IMG/VR virus record: IMGVR_UViG_3300020392_000021
Coordinates: 1 to 53,894 of that record
DNA: 53,894 nt
Origin: a virus
Strand: one strand, 5' to 3'
Below are positions 7,922-15,930 of this stretch, one piece after another (within the stretch, counting starts at the first letter, position 1; every line of letters begins with the position of its first letter). The translations under genes were made by a program, and so were the position numbers. The notes below the pieces were generated by a model that saw only the letters and a list, made by a program, of their open reading frames with translations, had not been told where the DNA came from and searched no databases.

Positions 7922-9166
7922 TTATGCACTCATTTCCAAATAATTATATAAACTTTCTTCAAACCACTCTTTCGCCTTTGTAGTATCAGGATAGTAGTAA
8001 TCTAAATCAGGCAAGGATAATTTTTCATATTCCTCATCTAACATCCTTGCAACCGCATCTAAAAAGTATGATTCTTGTTCCTCAACAAAAGCGGTTTCAA
8101 CATCAATATAATGTTCAATTACCCTATCTATTAATTCAGTAGGAATTGGTACTTCTAAATTATACTTATTAGTATTTTCACTCTTTTTATTTTCTACCCA
8201 ATCTGGTTTACCACCAAATAACTCAGTAATTTCTTCTATACCTCGATTTGTTATATCTGATTCTGTCACATCATTCATTGTCCTTTCGTAGGCACTTCTA
8301 ATATCTCTTTCTAAGTCAATCAGTTCACTATAATCTAATAAAAAATTTAAAACATCTTCTCCATCTACTTCATTATTTTTTATCTGTGTCCTTAATGTAT
8401 TTATAAAAGTTGGGTTAATGTCTAAGAAATCATCATCACCTACAACCTCTTCAGGCATACCCATTTCATATAACTCTTCTCCTCCATCCACACCAACCAT
8501 AATTTTGTCTGTATATGCAGGTATGGATTCTATTACACTATCCATTGCCTTTCCTGTCATATCTGAGACTATCTCATCTATTGGGGTATCGTAATAAGAA
8601 AAGAAATCACTATAATCTTCACTAAATGCCTCTTCCGCTAAATCTCTATTCTTAAATAATTCTGAGAACTCATCCCATCCATCAACAGATAATACCATAT
8701 TAGGGTATAATCCTTCGGTGTCGTTAAATGACATAGTATCATAATAATTAAGTTTTTCAGGATTACCATCTTTATCAGTTTTTCCTGTCTTAAAACTTTT
8801 ATTAAAAAAATCTAACTTTTTTAATATACCATATATGGTAGTCATATTTTTCCAACCCCTTACCTCATCTAACTGAAACTCACTAAATATATTACCTCCA
8901 TCTTCCTCATTCCATTTAGAATTAGGGTCTAATGTCCATTTTATGAAAAAATATAAAACAACTTCATAGTCTAATGCGACCATTTCTCCAAAGTAATCTA
9001 ATACCTGTGCAAGATTATCATATCTAAAACCGGTTCTATGTGGACTATTATCTTCATCCCTCCATAAAGAAAAAAACTCCCTATTAAACAGACGAAACAT
9101 CATGTTTTCTATTTTAGGGTTGTCCTCAGTACTTTCGTTAATTATATGTTGGAAGTTTAAATTCAT
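7922..9166 (-). CDS. Acidic hypothetical protein with short INES leader
   Basis: The 414-residue protein starts MNLNFQHIINES, which ends in an (L/I)-x-E|S site at residue 11, so it may be trimmed by the prohead protease. The body is Asp/Glu-rich and helical, with segments such as FRYDNLAQVLDYFGEMVALD and EVPIPTELIDRVIEHYIDVE. I recognise no enzyme motif or membrane segment. Its ATG overlaps the stop of the upstream gene at 9163 by four bases, indicating one operon with 9163-11147. Confidence 0.65.
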   Translation of the reverse strand: MNLNFQHIINESTEDNPKIENMMFRLFNREFFSLWRDEDNSPHRTGFRYDNLAQVLDYFGEMVALDYEVVLYFFIKWTLDPNSKWNEEDGGNIFSEFQLDEVRGWKNMTTIYGILKKLDFFNKSFKTGKTDKDGNPEKLNYYDTMSFNDTEGLYPNMVLSVDGWDEFSELFKNRDLAEEAFSEDYSDFFSYYDTPIDEIVSDMTGKAMDSVIESIPAYTDKIMVGVDGGEELYEMGMPEEVVGDDDFLDINPTFINTLRTQIKNNEVDGEDVLNFLLDYSELIDLERDIRSAYERTMNDVTESDITNRGIEEITELFGGKPDWVENKKSENTNKYNLEVPIPTELIDRVIEHYIDVETAFVEEQESYFLDAVARMLDEEYEKLSLPDLDYYYPDTTKAKEWFEESLYNYLEMSA

Positions 9167-9423
9167 AGTTTTTTAATTCTTACTTTTAAATCTCCATCTC
9201 CTTTTATTACTCTATGATATACCTCTTTAGGTATAAATGTTCTTTCAGTTAAAGGTTTAGGTATTTCATTGTCTAATTGAATCATCCAGTTAGTGTCACC
9301 TATAGATTCTACAATTCTATCTTCTTTGTCTCTATGCCACACTAATTCACCACTATCAGTCTCATTAGAGAATGTTCTGATGTGATATCCATTATCTAAC
9401 TTTTCTTTAAATGGTAAACTCAT
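9163..9423 (-). CDS. Small cupin-like phage protein
   Basis: The 86-residue protein contains ELVWHRDKEDR, TNWMIQLDNEIPKPL and FIPKEVYHRVIKGDGDLKVRI. This pattern of a WHxDxE motif and a later YHR motif on beta strands is familiar to me from small uncharacterised proteins of T4-like marine phages and resembles a one-domain cupin; the His and Asp/Glu residues could bind a metal. It has no leader, unlike its neighbours. Start and stop overlap the flanking genes (start shares bases with the stop at 9423), so it is co-translated with them. The enzymatic role is unknown. Confidence 0.65.
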   Translation of the reverse strand: MSLPFKEKLDNGYHIRTFSNETDSGELVWHRDKEDRIVESIGDTNWMIQLDNEIPKPLTERTFIPKEVYHRVIKGDGDLKVRIKKL

Positions 9424-9806
9424 TACTTTGGGTAAGGATTAAAACTATTACCATACTTATCGTGAGTATTATAATAATCTTCTGTATCATCATATTTACC
9501 AAAATCATGATCTACTGAAGGAAACTCATCAGTACCTACTGCATTAGATTGTTTATTCATAAAGAAATCGAATACACTATCAATATTTGTTTTAGATTCA
9601 CTTATCTTATCGTCTGCCCAGTCGTGTCCATCCGCTAATGTGGAATCCACCCAATGAGGGTTAAAATTTTCTAACATCATATCAATCTGTCTTCTCATTT
9701 GTTTAAGGTTACTAAAGAACATATAGTTTTCAGTTTTCCTATCTTCCTTAATAGTTTTCTTAACTATCCTCAATAAATCTTTTTCTGTTAATTTTATCTT
9801 TTTCAT
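9423..9806 (-). CDS. Leader-tagged small acidic protein
   Basis: The 127-residue protein begins MKKIKLTEKDLLRIVKKTIK and the leader ends at IKE|D (Glu21), matching the prohead protease consensus. The rest is polar, with NPHWVDSTLADGHDWADDKI in the middle and a C-terminal tail rich in Asp, Tyr and Asn. I recognise no domain. It lies between the basic polyprotein at 9819 and the cupin-like gene in one operon. Confidence 0.65.
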   Translation of the reverse strand: MKKIKLTEKDLLRIVKKTIKEDRKTENYMFFSNLKQMRRQIDMMLENFNPHWVDSTLADGHDWADDKISESKTNIDSVFDFFMNKQSNAVGTDEFPSVDHDFGKYDDTEDYYNTHDKYGNSFNPYPK

Positions 9807-9818
9807 ATCTTTTTTTTT

Positions 9819-11147
9819 TTACCACCATGTTCCACCACCAGATAAACCTAATTTCTTAGCGTATCTTGGTAACCTACAAGACCAATATCCTGCCTTACAT
9901 TTATCGTTATGTCTACCTTTAGAACAACCGTGTCTAGCGTTGTAAGATTTCTTAGCATCTTTATTACTTAACTTAGCCTTTAATCCACCAGAACCAAATC
10001 TAATTTGTTTTACTCCAGATGGGTTGGATTTGGTTTTATTAACACATCCACTTACATATACTCTATATGCTTTACCACCAGAAGAACTTCTTTGTGGAGA
10101 ATTAGTCTTTACTGTCTTACCTCTAAATTTTGCTTCAGTTAAAATTTCATTGTCTTCCATTGGGATATCTAGCCAAACTTCTTTACCCTCAAATACTGCT
10201 TTCCTACCAATATCTGTTTTAAGTAATTCTTCATCTAAATAAGATAAATTAACTTTATTACTACTATGTAATTTTCTTACTTCATTAATTAAATTAAAAA
10301 AAGATTCACTACCGTATCTATAAATGTTTTCTGATAAAGGTATTTGATTATCTAAATGATATCTTAATCCTTCACTAACAATTGTTCTGTTTTCAGTAAT
10401 CATCATTCTGTTGATGTTTACTGATTCATTCTTTTTAGATTTTCTCTTAGAAGATTTTCTTTTTCTTGGTTTGTAATTTTTTACTTTAATTGGGCTAGGG
10501 GATTGTCCTTTACCCGATTTACCATCATTCTTTTCTTTTTCTCTTTTACGTCTACATGCAGAATCTTTTGCAGACTGTGACATATTAGCCGCAACACTTT
10601 TTGCCCTACATACAGGATAACCTCCTTTATCTGAATCACTTCTTCCACATGTAGGGTGTCCACCACCTTTCTTTTTTCTACATATGTTTACCCATGGTCC
10701 TTGTGGTTGTTTACCCCCTTTTTTCTTTTTTTTTGTACCGAACCATACGGCTAAATCTTCGTCTAACCTTTCTACAACTTCTACCTCACCTATTTCGTAA
10801 GATTCATTTTTTTTCCCTCTACAGTAACTTCCACTACATTTTTTAGTACCATCTAAACCTTTTATTTTACCTTTACATACTTGAACTGCGTATCCATTAG
10901 CATAAGCAGATGGGTAAACATCAAACTTAGCCTTAGCAGCACTCTTACCTCTAGCACATAATGTATTTTTCTTTTTCTTAGATTTACTTCTTGTAGATTT
11001 ACGTTTTCGTGATTTACGTTTTTTTCTTCTTTTCTTTCTACCTTCGTCTATATGTTCTTCTTCTGAAAATAAACCGGTAGATTTACCATCAAAACGCATT
11101 TCATTTAAAACTCTTTTCAGTTGTGATTCTGTTAATTTAATTTTCAT
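9819..11147 (-). CDS. Highly basic, Cys-rich leader-tagged polyprotein
   Basis: The leader MKIKLTESQLKRVLNE gives a cut at Glu16. The 442-residue body has several modules: an Arg/Lys tract (37-60); CARGKSAAKAKFDVYPSAYA (64-83) with further Cys at 91, 104 and 109; a second Cys module (about 150-200); a linker with ITE|N (252) and LSE|N (273); and a C-terminal domain after LTE|A (338) that ends YWSCRLPRYAKKLG. The modules recall short basic Cys-containing domains in T4-like cyanophages (from memory, unverified). Charge and Cys pairs suggest zinc-bound DNA-binding units packed with the genome. An ATATTTAT box is 15 nt upstream, opening an operon down to 7072. Confidence 0.7.
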   Translation of the reverse strand: MKIKLTESQLKRVLNEMRFDGKSTGLFSEEEHIDEGRKKRRKKRKSRKRKSTRSKSKKKKNTLCARGKSAAKAKFDVYPSAYANGYAVQVCKGKIKGLDGTKKCSGSYCRGKKNESYEIGEVEVVERLDEDLAVWFGTKKKKKGGKQPQGPWVNICRKKKGGGHPTCGRSDSDKGGYPVCRAKSVAANMSQSAKDSACRRKREKEKNDGKSGKGQSPSPIKVKNYKPRKRKSSKRKSKKNESVNINRMMITENRTIVSEGLRYHLDNQIPLSENIYRYGSESFFNLINEVRKLHSSNKVNLSYLDEELLKTDIGRKAVFEGKEVWLDIPMEDNEILTEAKFRGKTVKTNSPQRSSSGGKAYRVYVSGCVNKTKSNPSGVKQIRFGSGGLKAKLSNKDAKKSYNARHGCSKGRHNDKCKAGYWSCRLPRYAKKLGLSGGGTWW

Positions 11148-11162
11148 CTCAATGTTTTATTA

Positions 11163-11170
11163 ATAAATAT
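11163..11170 (-). promoter_or_regulatory. ATATTTAT box before the basic polyprotein operon
   Basis: Minus-strand TTAATATTTATTAATAAAAC, 15 nt before the ATG at 11147. Confidence 0.45.
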
Positions 11171-11247
11171 TAAGAAATTACAAAAAAAAATAGATGTTAA
11201 TGGTAAAGTTATTCTATTGGGATTTAATAAAAATCAAATAGTATCAA

Positions 11248-12990
11248 TTAATTATCTAAATCAAAGTTTTCGTAATCAGCATTAGGAATGGGATCTATAC
11301 TATTCATCAAACTATCAACTAATTCTTGTTCTTTATATTTATTACTAACATTTGTGTCATTTGTATCTTTATTTAGTCGATTAACAAAAAAGTCATCCTC
11401 TACATTTACATCTTTATTTTTTAATAAATCATCGGATGGATTAAAACTATTAACTTTTTCCTTATTTTTAAATAAGTCTTTATATTTTTTTGTTTGGTAT
11501 TTTTCAGGTACTTCATTAAAATCCATTTGTGTTGGGTTTTTTATACTTTTATTAAACGGTCTCCATCCCTCTTCCCACGCCTTCTTTAAGTTAAGATTAT
11601 CTTCTTTAGATTTTTCAAAACTATAATCAGGATCATCTTCTGAGATAGCACCGAAAGCTTGTTTAGTGGTAAACCAATCATAACCTTCCAACTCAACAGT
11701 GTTTCGAATATCTGGTATCAATATATCCCTAAGTTCCCTAATACCTTTACTAATAAATAATCCCACTTTTTCGTTTCTTAATGATTTATCTAACGCATAA
11801 AATAAAGATAGCTCCATAACCGCTTCTCTACGTGCAACTTTATTCAAATACTTAGACAATGCTTCAGGTATGTTGTTATCACTATTTTTTAATATCGTTT
11901 GGAATACATTGTTGTTTTGCATTAACTGTTTTAAATTAGCTCTTTGGACTACGTTTAAATCTTCACCTATAACCTTAATAGCCTCTGTATAATTATTAAT
12001 TATGTTTTTGTCTAACGTCTTAAGACTATTAAGTATTTTATCTACAGTTTTTAACTCTTTAGTTGTTAATTTATATTTATTATTAAGTTTTTCTATATTA
12101 GACTTTAATATTTTATTATTGCTACTTTTATTTCCTAAATCAATTAAATCACTACAATATTTATATATATCTTTATTTGTCCCAACCTCTTTTACTATAT
12201 TAACACTTTGTTTAATACCTTTACCAGCAATACCACCAAGAAACGAGAATGTTGCACCAATTAATAGTGCTTGTTTTTCTTCTCTAGTTGACGCATTATT
12301 ATATCTAACTACATACCACGCTCCGTGACCAATATCTATTGCTGCACTTAACGCTAAACCTACACCAGGAAGTGCTATAACTGCAACAGAAGCAACATCT
12401 ATAAGACAATCTAAATCATTAAAACAATCTTCTACCCATTCCCCAAAGTCTTCTATTCCTTTTTCAACTGATTCTATACCAGACTCAAGTGCGTATTTTA
12501 GTGGTTTTAAAATTTCCTTTTTCCCAAATTGATAAAAATGGTGAATACCATTTAAAACATCACCAATATGTTCTTCAGGTGATTTTTCTTTAAGACTTTT
12601 TAATAGTCCTTGTTTAAATCCTTCCAAAACTTCATCAAGTTCATCTCCTGTATACATTTTGTAAAGTTTACCAAACGATTCGGGAATTTCAGGAATTTCT
12701 TCTATCGCTTTTTTAGTTTCTCTTGAAATTTTGTTTTTATCTGCTTCTGTATACCCAAAATATGGTATTTTTGCATCTCCAATCTTACCATTCTCCAAAC
12801 CATCAGTATCGTCAGTTTTTGATCCATACCATATATAATCTCCAAAGTCCGTAAGATGTTTACCTACGTTATGATCTAACCAAGCTGAGAACCCAACTAC
12901 TAGATCCATCGGATTTTGTTCTACTAAAATAAGTTTATTTTTTTCAGTTAATAATCTTTTGAGTTGGGATTCTGTTAAAATAACTCTCAT
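11248..12990 (-). CDS. Leader-tagged large protein with a hydrophobic membrane-insertion-like segment
   Basis: The leader MRVILTESQLKRLLTE has candidate cuts at Glu16 and at LVE|Q (Glu24). Around residues 190-260 is a hydrophobic Gly/Ala-rich stretch (DVASVAVIALPGVGLALSAA, then GATFSFLGGIAGKG) resembling the membrane-active regions of polymorphic toxins and some tail or ejection proteins. The rest of the 580 residues is helical, with a polar Asp/Asn tail. It may be an internal virion protein that enters the host envelope, but I find no catalytic motif. A GTATTTAT box lies 14 nt upstream, within the last codons of the gene at 13003. Confidence 0.65.
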   Translation of the reverse strand: MRVILTESQLKRLLTEKNKLILVEQNPMDLVVGFSAWLDHNVGKHLTDFGDYIWYGSKTDDTDGLENGKIGDAKIPYFGYTEADKNKISRETKKAIEEIPEIPESFGKLYKMYTGDELDEVLEGFKQGLLKSLKEKSPEEHIGDVLNGIHHFYQFGKKEILKPLKYALESGIESVEKGIEDFGEWVEDCFNDLDCLIDVASVAVIALPGVGLALSAAIDIGHGAWYVVRYNNASTREEKQALLIGATFSFLGGIAGKGIKQSVNIVKEVGTNKDIYKYCSDLIDLGNKSSNNKILKSNIEKLNNKYKLTTKELKTVDKILNSLKTLDKNIINNYTEAIKVIGEDLNVVQRANLKQLMQNNNVFQTILKNSDNNIPEALSKYLNKVARREAVMELSLFYALDKSLRNEKVGLFISKGIRELRDILIPDIRNTVELEGYDWFTTKQAFGAISEDDPDYSFEKSKEDNLNLKKAWEEGWRPFNKSIKNPTQMDFNEVPEKYQTKKYKDLFKNKEKVNSFNPSDDLLKNKDVNVEDDFFVNRLNKDTNDTNVSNKYKEQELVDSLMNSIDPIPNADYENFDLDN

Positions 12991-13002
12991 AATTGTATTT
13001 TT

Positions 13003-14430
13003 TTATAAATACTTAGATAACATACCTACGGTATCAAAATCACCAGCATCTAAAGCATCATCTATAAGTGATTGTATTTCTCTAGGTGACATTTCTGAAT
13101 AATCAACTTCAACATCTACTTCTTCAGTAGGTTCATCTTGTGGTGGTGCAACACCAGCATCAACCATTAAATCTTCTAAACCATCTTCAAAGTTATCTTC
13201 ATCACCCATAATTAAATCATCTAATTCTTCATCTTCGTCTGCTAAGTGTAATTCTTTTAAGTGTCCAATTACTTCTTTACATTTACCACTGTTAGATAAA
13301 ATCTCTTTCATAAAGGTATGAAATTGTTGTGCTGGTAACTTAGTAAGTTCATGAAAGAACCATTGTTTTAATTTATAATCATCATCATCGATACAAGCTA
13401 CAAATTTTTCCCACATACCTGGACCTAATCTCATTCCCCATATTTCATTTTCTGGTGTATCTGCTCTATCTATAACGTGTTTTTGTTCTTCAAAATCTAA
13501 ATGACCTTCTCCCCAATTGGATGCGGCTAATTCCATAGCACCTTTAATAAGTTCGTGTACTAATAATGGGAATATCCATGCTTTAGCTTCTACCACTGGT
13601 TCTTCTTCTTCATCCTCCTGTTCATTACCTTCTTCATCTTTAGGTTTTTCCCATTTAATTTTTTCTGTTCCACCTATTTGTCCACCCATTACTTGATCAG
13701 GTATCACCCAATATTGGAAATCTGCTAAAGACATTAGTTTACCATATAAACTCATTAATCTAGGATCGATACTGTCTAACTCATCTGCAACCATATGGAA
13801 AATATAATGTCCTTTTTTGGCTGCTCCCTGCATTAATGCATTAATTACATTTCTTTTATCTACCTCAATTTCTAATTCTTCCATTCGTTCAGCACTCTTA
13901 GACTGAAACTCTTCCTGTTCTTCTTCTTCCCCATCTTCATCTTGTTCTAAATCTAATGGTGAACCCGGAGGTAATAATTCCGCATCTAACATATCATCTG
14001 GAATATCAAATTCCTCACTTACAATTTCTACTGCTAATCTTTCTAACGCATCTTTGTGTTGTGTTTCTATTTGCGCAACTTGTTGCATAATCATCATCAT
14101 CTGCATCATCATTTGAGGATTGATTTGTTGAATACCGTGATACCTTTTGACTTTATTAATAATATCTTTAAAACGAGAACTCGCTAATTTTTCTGAAAAG
14201 TTTTGATTAGTACCTGTCGCAGGTAAACCCTTATTTCTACCAAAGGTATGTTCACCACTTCTTAATTTATCTTCTAAATTAGGATTCATTCTTTCTGGAT
14301 GATTAGGATCATATTCGATACCTTCATTAAGTTTTTCAATTCTCTTTAACTCACCTTTTAACATTTGGTGTTCTTTAATTACTTTCTTAGTAATTTTATC
14401 TAAGTCTATTTTAATTTTTACCTTTTTCAT
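13003..14430 (-). CDS. Acidic structural-type protein with VHELIKG motif
   Basis: The 475-residue protein begins MKKVKIKIDLDKITKKVIKE (IKE|H at 20) and has a second site at KLNE|G (36). It carries a Met/Gln-rich helix (NPQMMMQMMMIMQQVAQIET), an acidic stretch near 165-180, and the central segment PLLVHELIKGAMELAASNWG followed by IWGMRLGPGMWEKFVACID. I associate VHELIKG with a conserved, uncharacterised structural protein of phages infecting Bacteroidota (memory only). The C-terminal third is acidic. Together with neighbours at 14441-17682 it belongs to a block of head or core proteins. Confidence 0.65.
   Translation of the reverse strand: MKKVKIKIDLDKITKKVIKEHQMLKGELKRIEKLNEGIEYDPNHPERMNPNLEDKLRSGEHTFGRNKGLPATGTNQNFSEKLASSRFKDIINKVKRYHGIQQINPQMMMQMMMIMQQVAQIETQHKDALERLAVEIVSEEFDIPDDMLDAELLPPGSPLDLEQDEDGEEEEQEEFQSKSAERMEELEIEVDKRNVINALMQGAAKKGHYIFHMVADELDSIDPRLMSLYGKLMSLADFQYWVIPDQVMGGQIGGTEKIKWEKPKDEEGNEQEDEEEEPVVEAKAWIFPLLVHELIKGAMELAASNWGEGHLDFEEQKHVIDRADTPENEIWGMRLGPGMWEKFVACIDDDDYKLKQWFFHELTKLPAQQFHTFMKEILSNSGKCKEVIGHLKELHLADEDEELDDLIMGDEDNFEDGLEDLMVDAGVAPPQDEPTEEVDVEVDYSEMSPREIQSLIDDALDAGDFDTVGMLSKYL
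13005..13012 (-). promoter_or_regulatory. GTATTTAT variant box before the gene at 11248-12990
   Basis: Minus-strand AAGTATTTATAAAAAAATAC, 14 nt before the ATG; it overlaps the stop codon region of the upstream gene. Confidence 0.35.
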
Positions 14431-14440
14431 TTATTTTGTT

Positions 14441-15034
14441 TTAACCTATACTATATAATGAAGTCCACATAACCCAAGCATCTTTCGCCATTCTCTCAAA
14501 CACGTTTTGTACATTTCTAGTTTCATGATTTCCATCAGTATTATCAATCCTTTTTAATGCTCCCCTTATTAATATGTCTCTTACTTCTCTTTTATTATCT
14601 AATAAATATTTTATAATTTCTATTTCTTCTTCTAACGAATCTAATTCTGATTCATATATGCCACTATCTTCACCTTCATTTTCTATATCGTACTCTAAAT
14701 TTTCTTTTTGTTGTTCTAAAGAATCTAAATCTTTTCTCATACCATATAACCATCTATGTAAATCATCTTTAGTCCAATTTAAGATAGGATGTGCACCAAA
14801 CATATTAGTTAACCCACTCTCTCTAATTTTCTCTAAATACTTAATTAACATTTTAACTTCAGGACCACTTAATTCATTGGTAAATCTAGGAAAATCATAT
14901 TGATCTCTTCGTGCTTCACCTAGTAAATCAGATTTTTTGTATTTTTTATATCCACCATTTTTTTTGAATTTAATATATTCTACTAAATCCTTTTTCTTCA
15001 TTTTTGGTTTGGTATATTTATCTACTGTTTTCAT
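14441..15034 (-). CDS. Leader-tagged coiled-coil protein
   Basis: The 197-residue protein starts with a Lys-rich leader ending DLLGE|A (Glu40), which fits the prohead protease rule. The rest is helical, with a coiled coil around DSLEQQKENLEYDIENEGED and ELDSLEEEIEIIKYLLDNKR. There is no membrane segment or known catalytic motif. It lies 10 nt downstream of 15053-15538 in the same operon as the acidic core-like proteins. Confidence 0.65.
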   Translation of the reverse strand: MKTVDKYTKPKMKKKDLVEYIKFKKNGGYKKYKKSDLLGEARRDQYDFPRFTNELSGPEVKMLIKYLEKIRESGLTNMFGAHPILNWTKDDLHRWLYGMRKDLDSLEQQKENLEYDIENEGEDSGIYESELDSLEEEIEIIKYLLDNKREVRDILIRGALKRIDNTDGNHETRNVQNVFERMAKDAWVMWTSLYSIG

Positions 15035-15052
15035 CTGAATAAAGTATAAAAA

Positions 15053-15538
15053 TTATTTTCTTAGGTTCTCTCTAACGATATCCTCAATATTAACTTCGTA
15101 TTGTGGATTATTAGGTAATTTAGGTGATATATAGTCAAACATTTGTTGTCCATATATATCATATAACCTTTTAATTACCCTTTCAGGATTTTTTCTAATA
15201 TATCTTAGTACTGATGGTGGTATTTCTTCACCATATTGTCCGAATACCCCCTCAATATCCCTTTCTCTAGGAGACTGTCTATAATTTTTTCTACTATATG
15301 TGTCTTTCATTTCAAACTCTTCAGTCATCTCTTCAGATTCATTTTTAGTATAAGTGGTAATATTACCAGTATCGTCTTTTACCCCAAACTGTTCACCTGA
15401 TTCTACATCTGGTATTGGATCACCTTTTTGGTAAACCGTCATTTGTTCTTCCTCATCTAAAATATTCTCCATTAATTTTCTTCTGACTGCCCTTTTAATT
15501 TCTGATTCGTAAATTCTTACTTTTTTCATTTTATCCAT
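15053..15538 (-). CDS. Leader-tagged hypothetical protein
   Basis: The 161-residue protein starts MDKMKKVRIYESEIKRAVRR; an ATG three codons later is also possible. Candidate cuts are LME|N (24) and LDE|E (29). After an acidic middle, the C-terminal half is basic and helical (YGEEIPPSVLRYIRKNPERV, RLYDIYGQQMFDYISPKLP). Its start overlaps the stop of the gene at 15531 by eight bases, so the two are probably translationally coupled. No family is recognised. Confidence 0.65.
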   Translation of the reverse strand: MDKMKKVRIYESEIKRAVRRKLMENILDEEEQMTVYQKGDPIPDVESGEQFGVKDDTGNITTYTKNESEEMTEEFEMKDTYSRKNYRQSPRERDIEGVFGQYGEEIPPSVLRYIRKNPERVIKRLYDIYGQQMFDYISPKLPNNPQYEVNIEDIVRENLRK

Positions 15539-15929
15539 TTATTAATTCATTGTTATAAGATAGTACCATATCTTTTTCATATAATTTAGATTCTACTGAG
15601 TCTATTTCTTCACCAAACTCAAAGAATAATCTTTTTTCTGGATATTCATCATATCCTTCTAAGTTTTCCCAAGCCATTGCTATAATACCATCTACGGCAT
15701 CCCACATAGCAAATGAATCAGATTCTTGTATAACATCTAATTTTAATTCACTCGTTAATGAACCTGTTTTTTTTATAAATTTTTCTTCTGGTGATTCAGG
15801 ATTTCCCGATGCGGGATACGCATCCCATCCCTCACCGTCTATATCGGTTATAATATCAGAAAAGAGAAATTCATATATGAAGTTCCCTTTCCAATTTTGT
15901 CCAACCTTATTTATATAAACTAAGTTCAT
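15531..15929 (-). CDS. Conserved T4-like phage protein without leader
   Basis: The 132-residue protein contains GWDAYPASGNPESPEEKFI, LDVIQESDSFAMWDAVDGII, AMAWENLEGYDEYPEKRLFF and FGEEIDSVESKLYEKDMVLS. I recognise this pattern as a conserved uncharacterised protein of T4-like phages of aquatic bacteria. It lacks an (L/I)-x-E leader, so unlike its operon partners it should not be processed. Its position between two core-like genes suggests a head or neck role. Confidence 0.7.
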   Translation of the reverse strand: MNLVYINKVGQNWKGNFIYEFLFSDIITDIDGEGWDAYPASGNPESPEEKFIKKTGSLTSELKLDVIQESDSFAMWDAVDGIIAMAWENLEGYDEYPEKRLFFEFGEEIDSVESKLYEKDMVLSYNNELING

Positions 15930-15930
15930 T

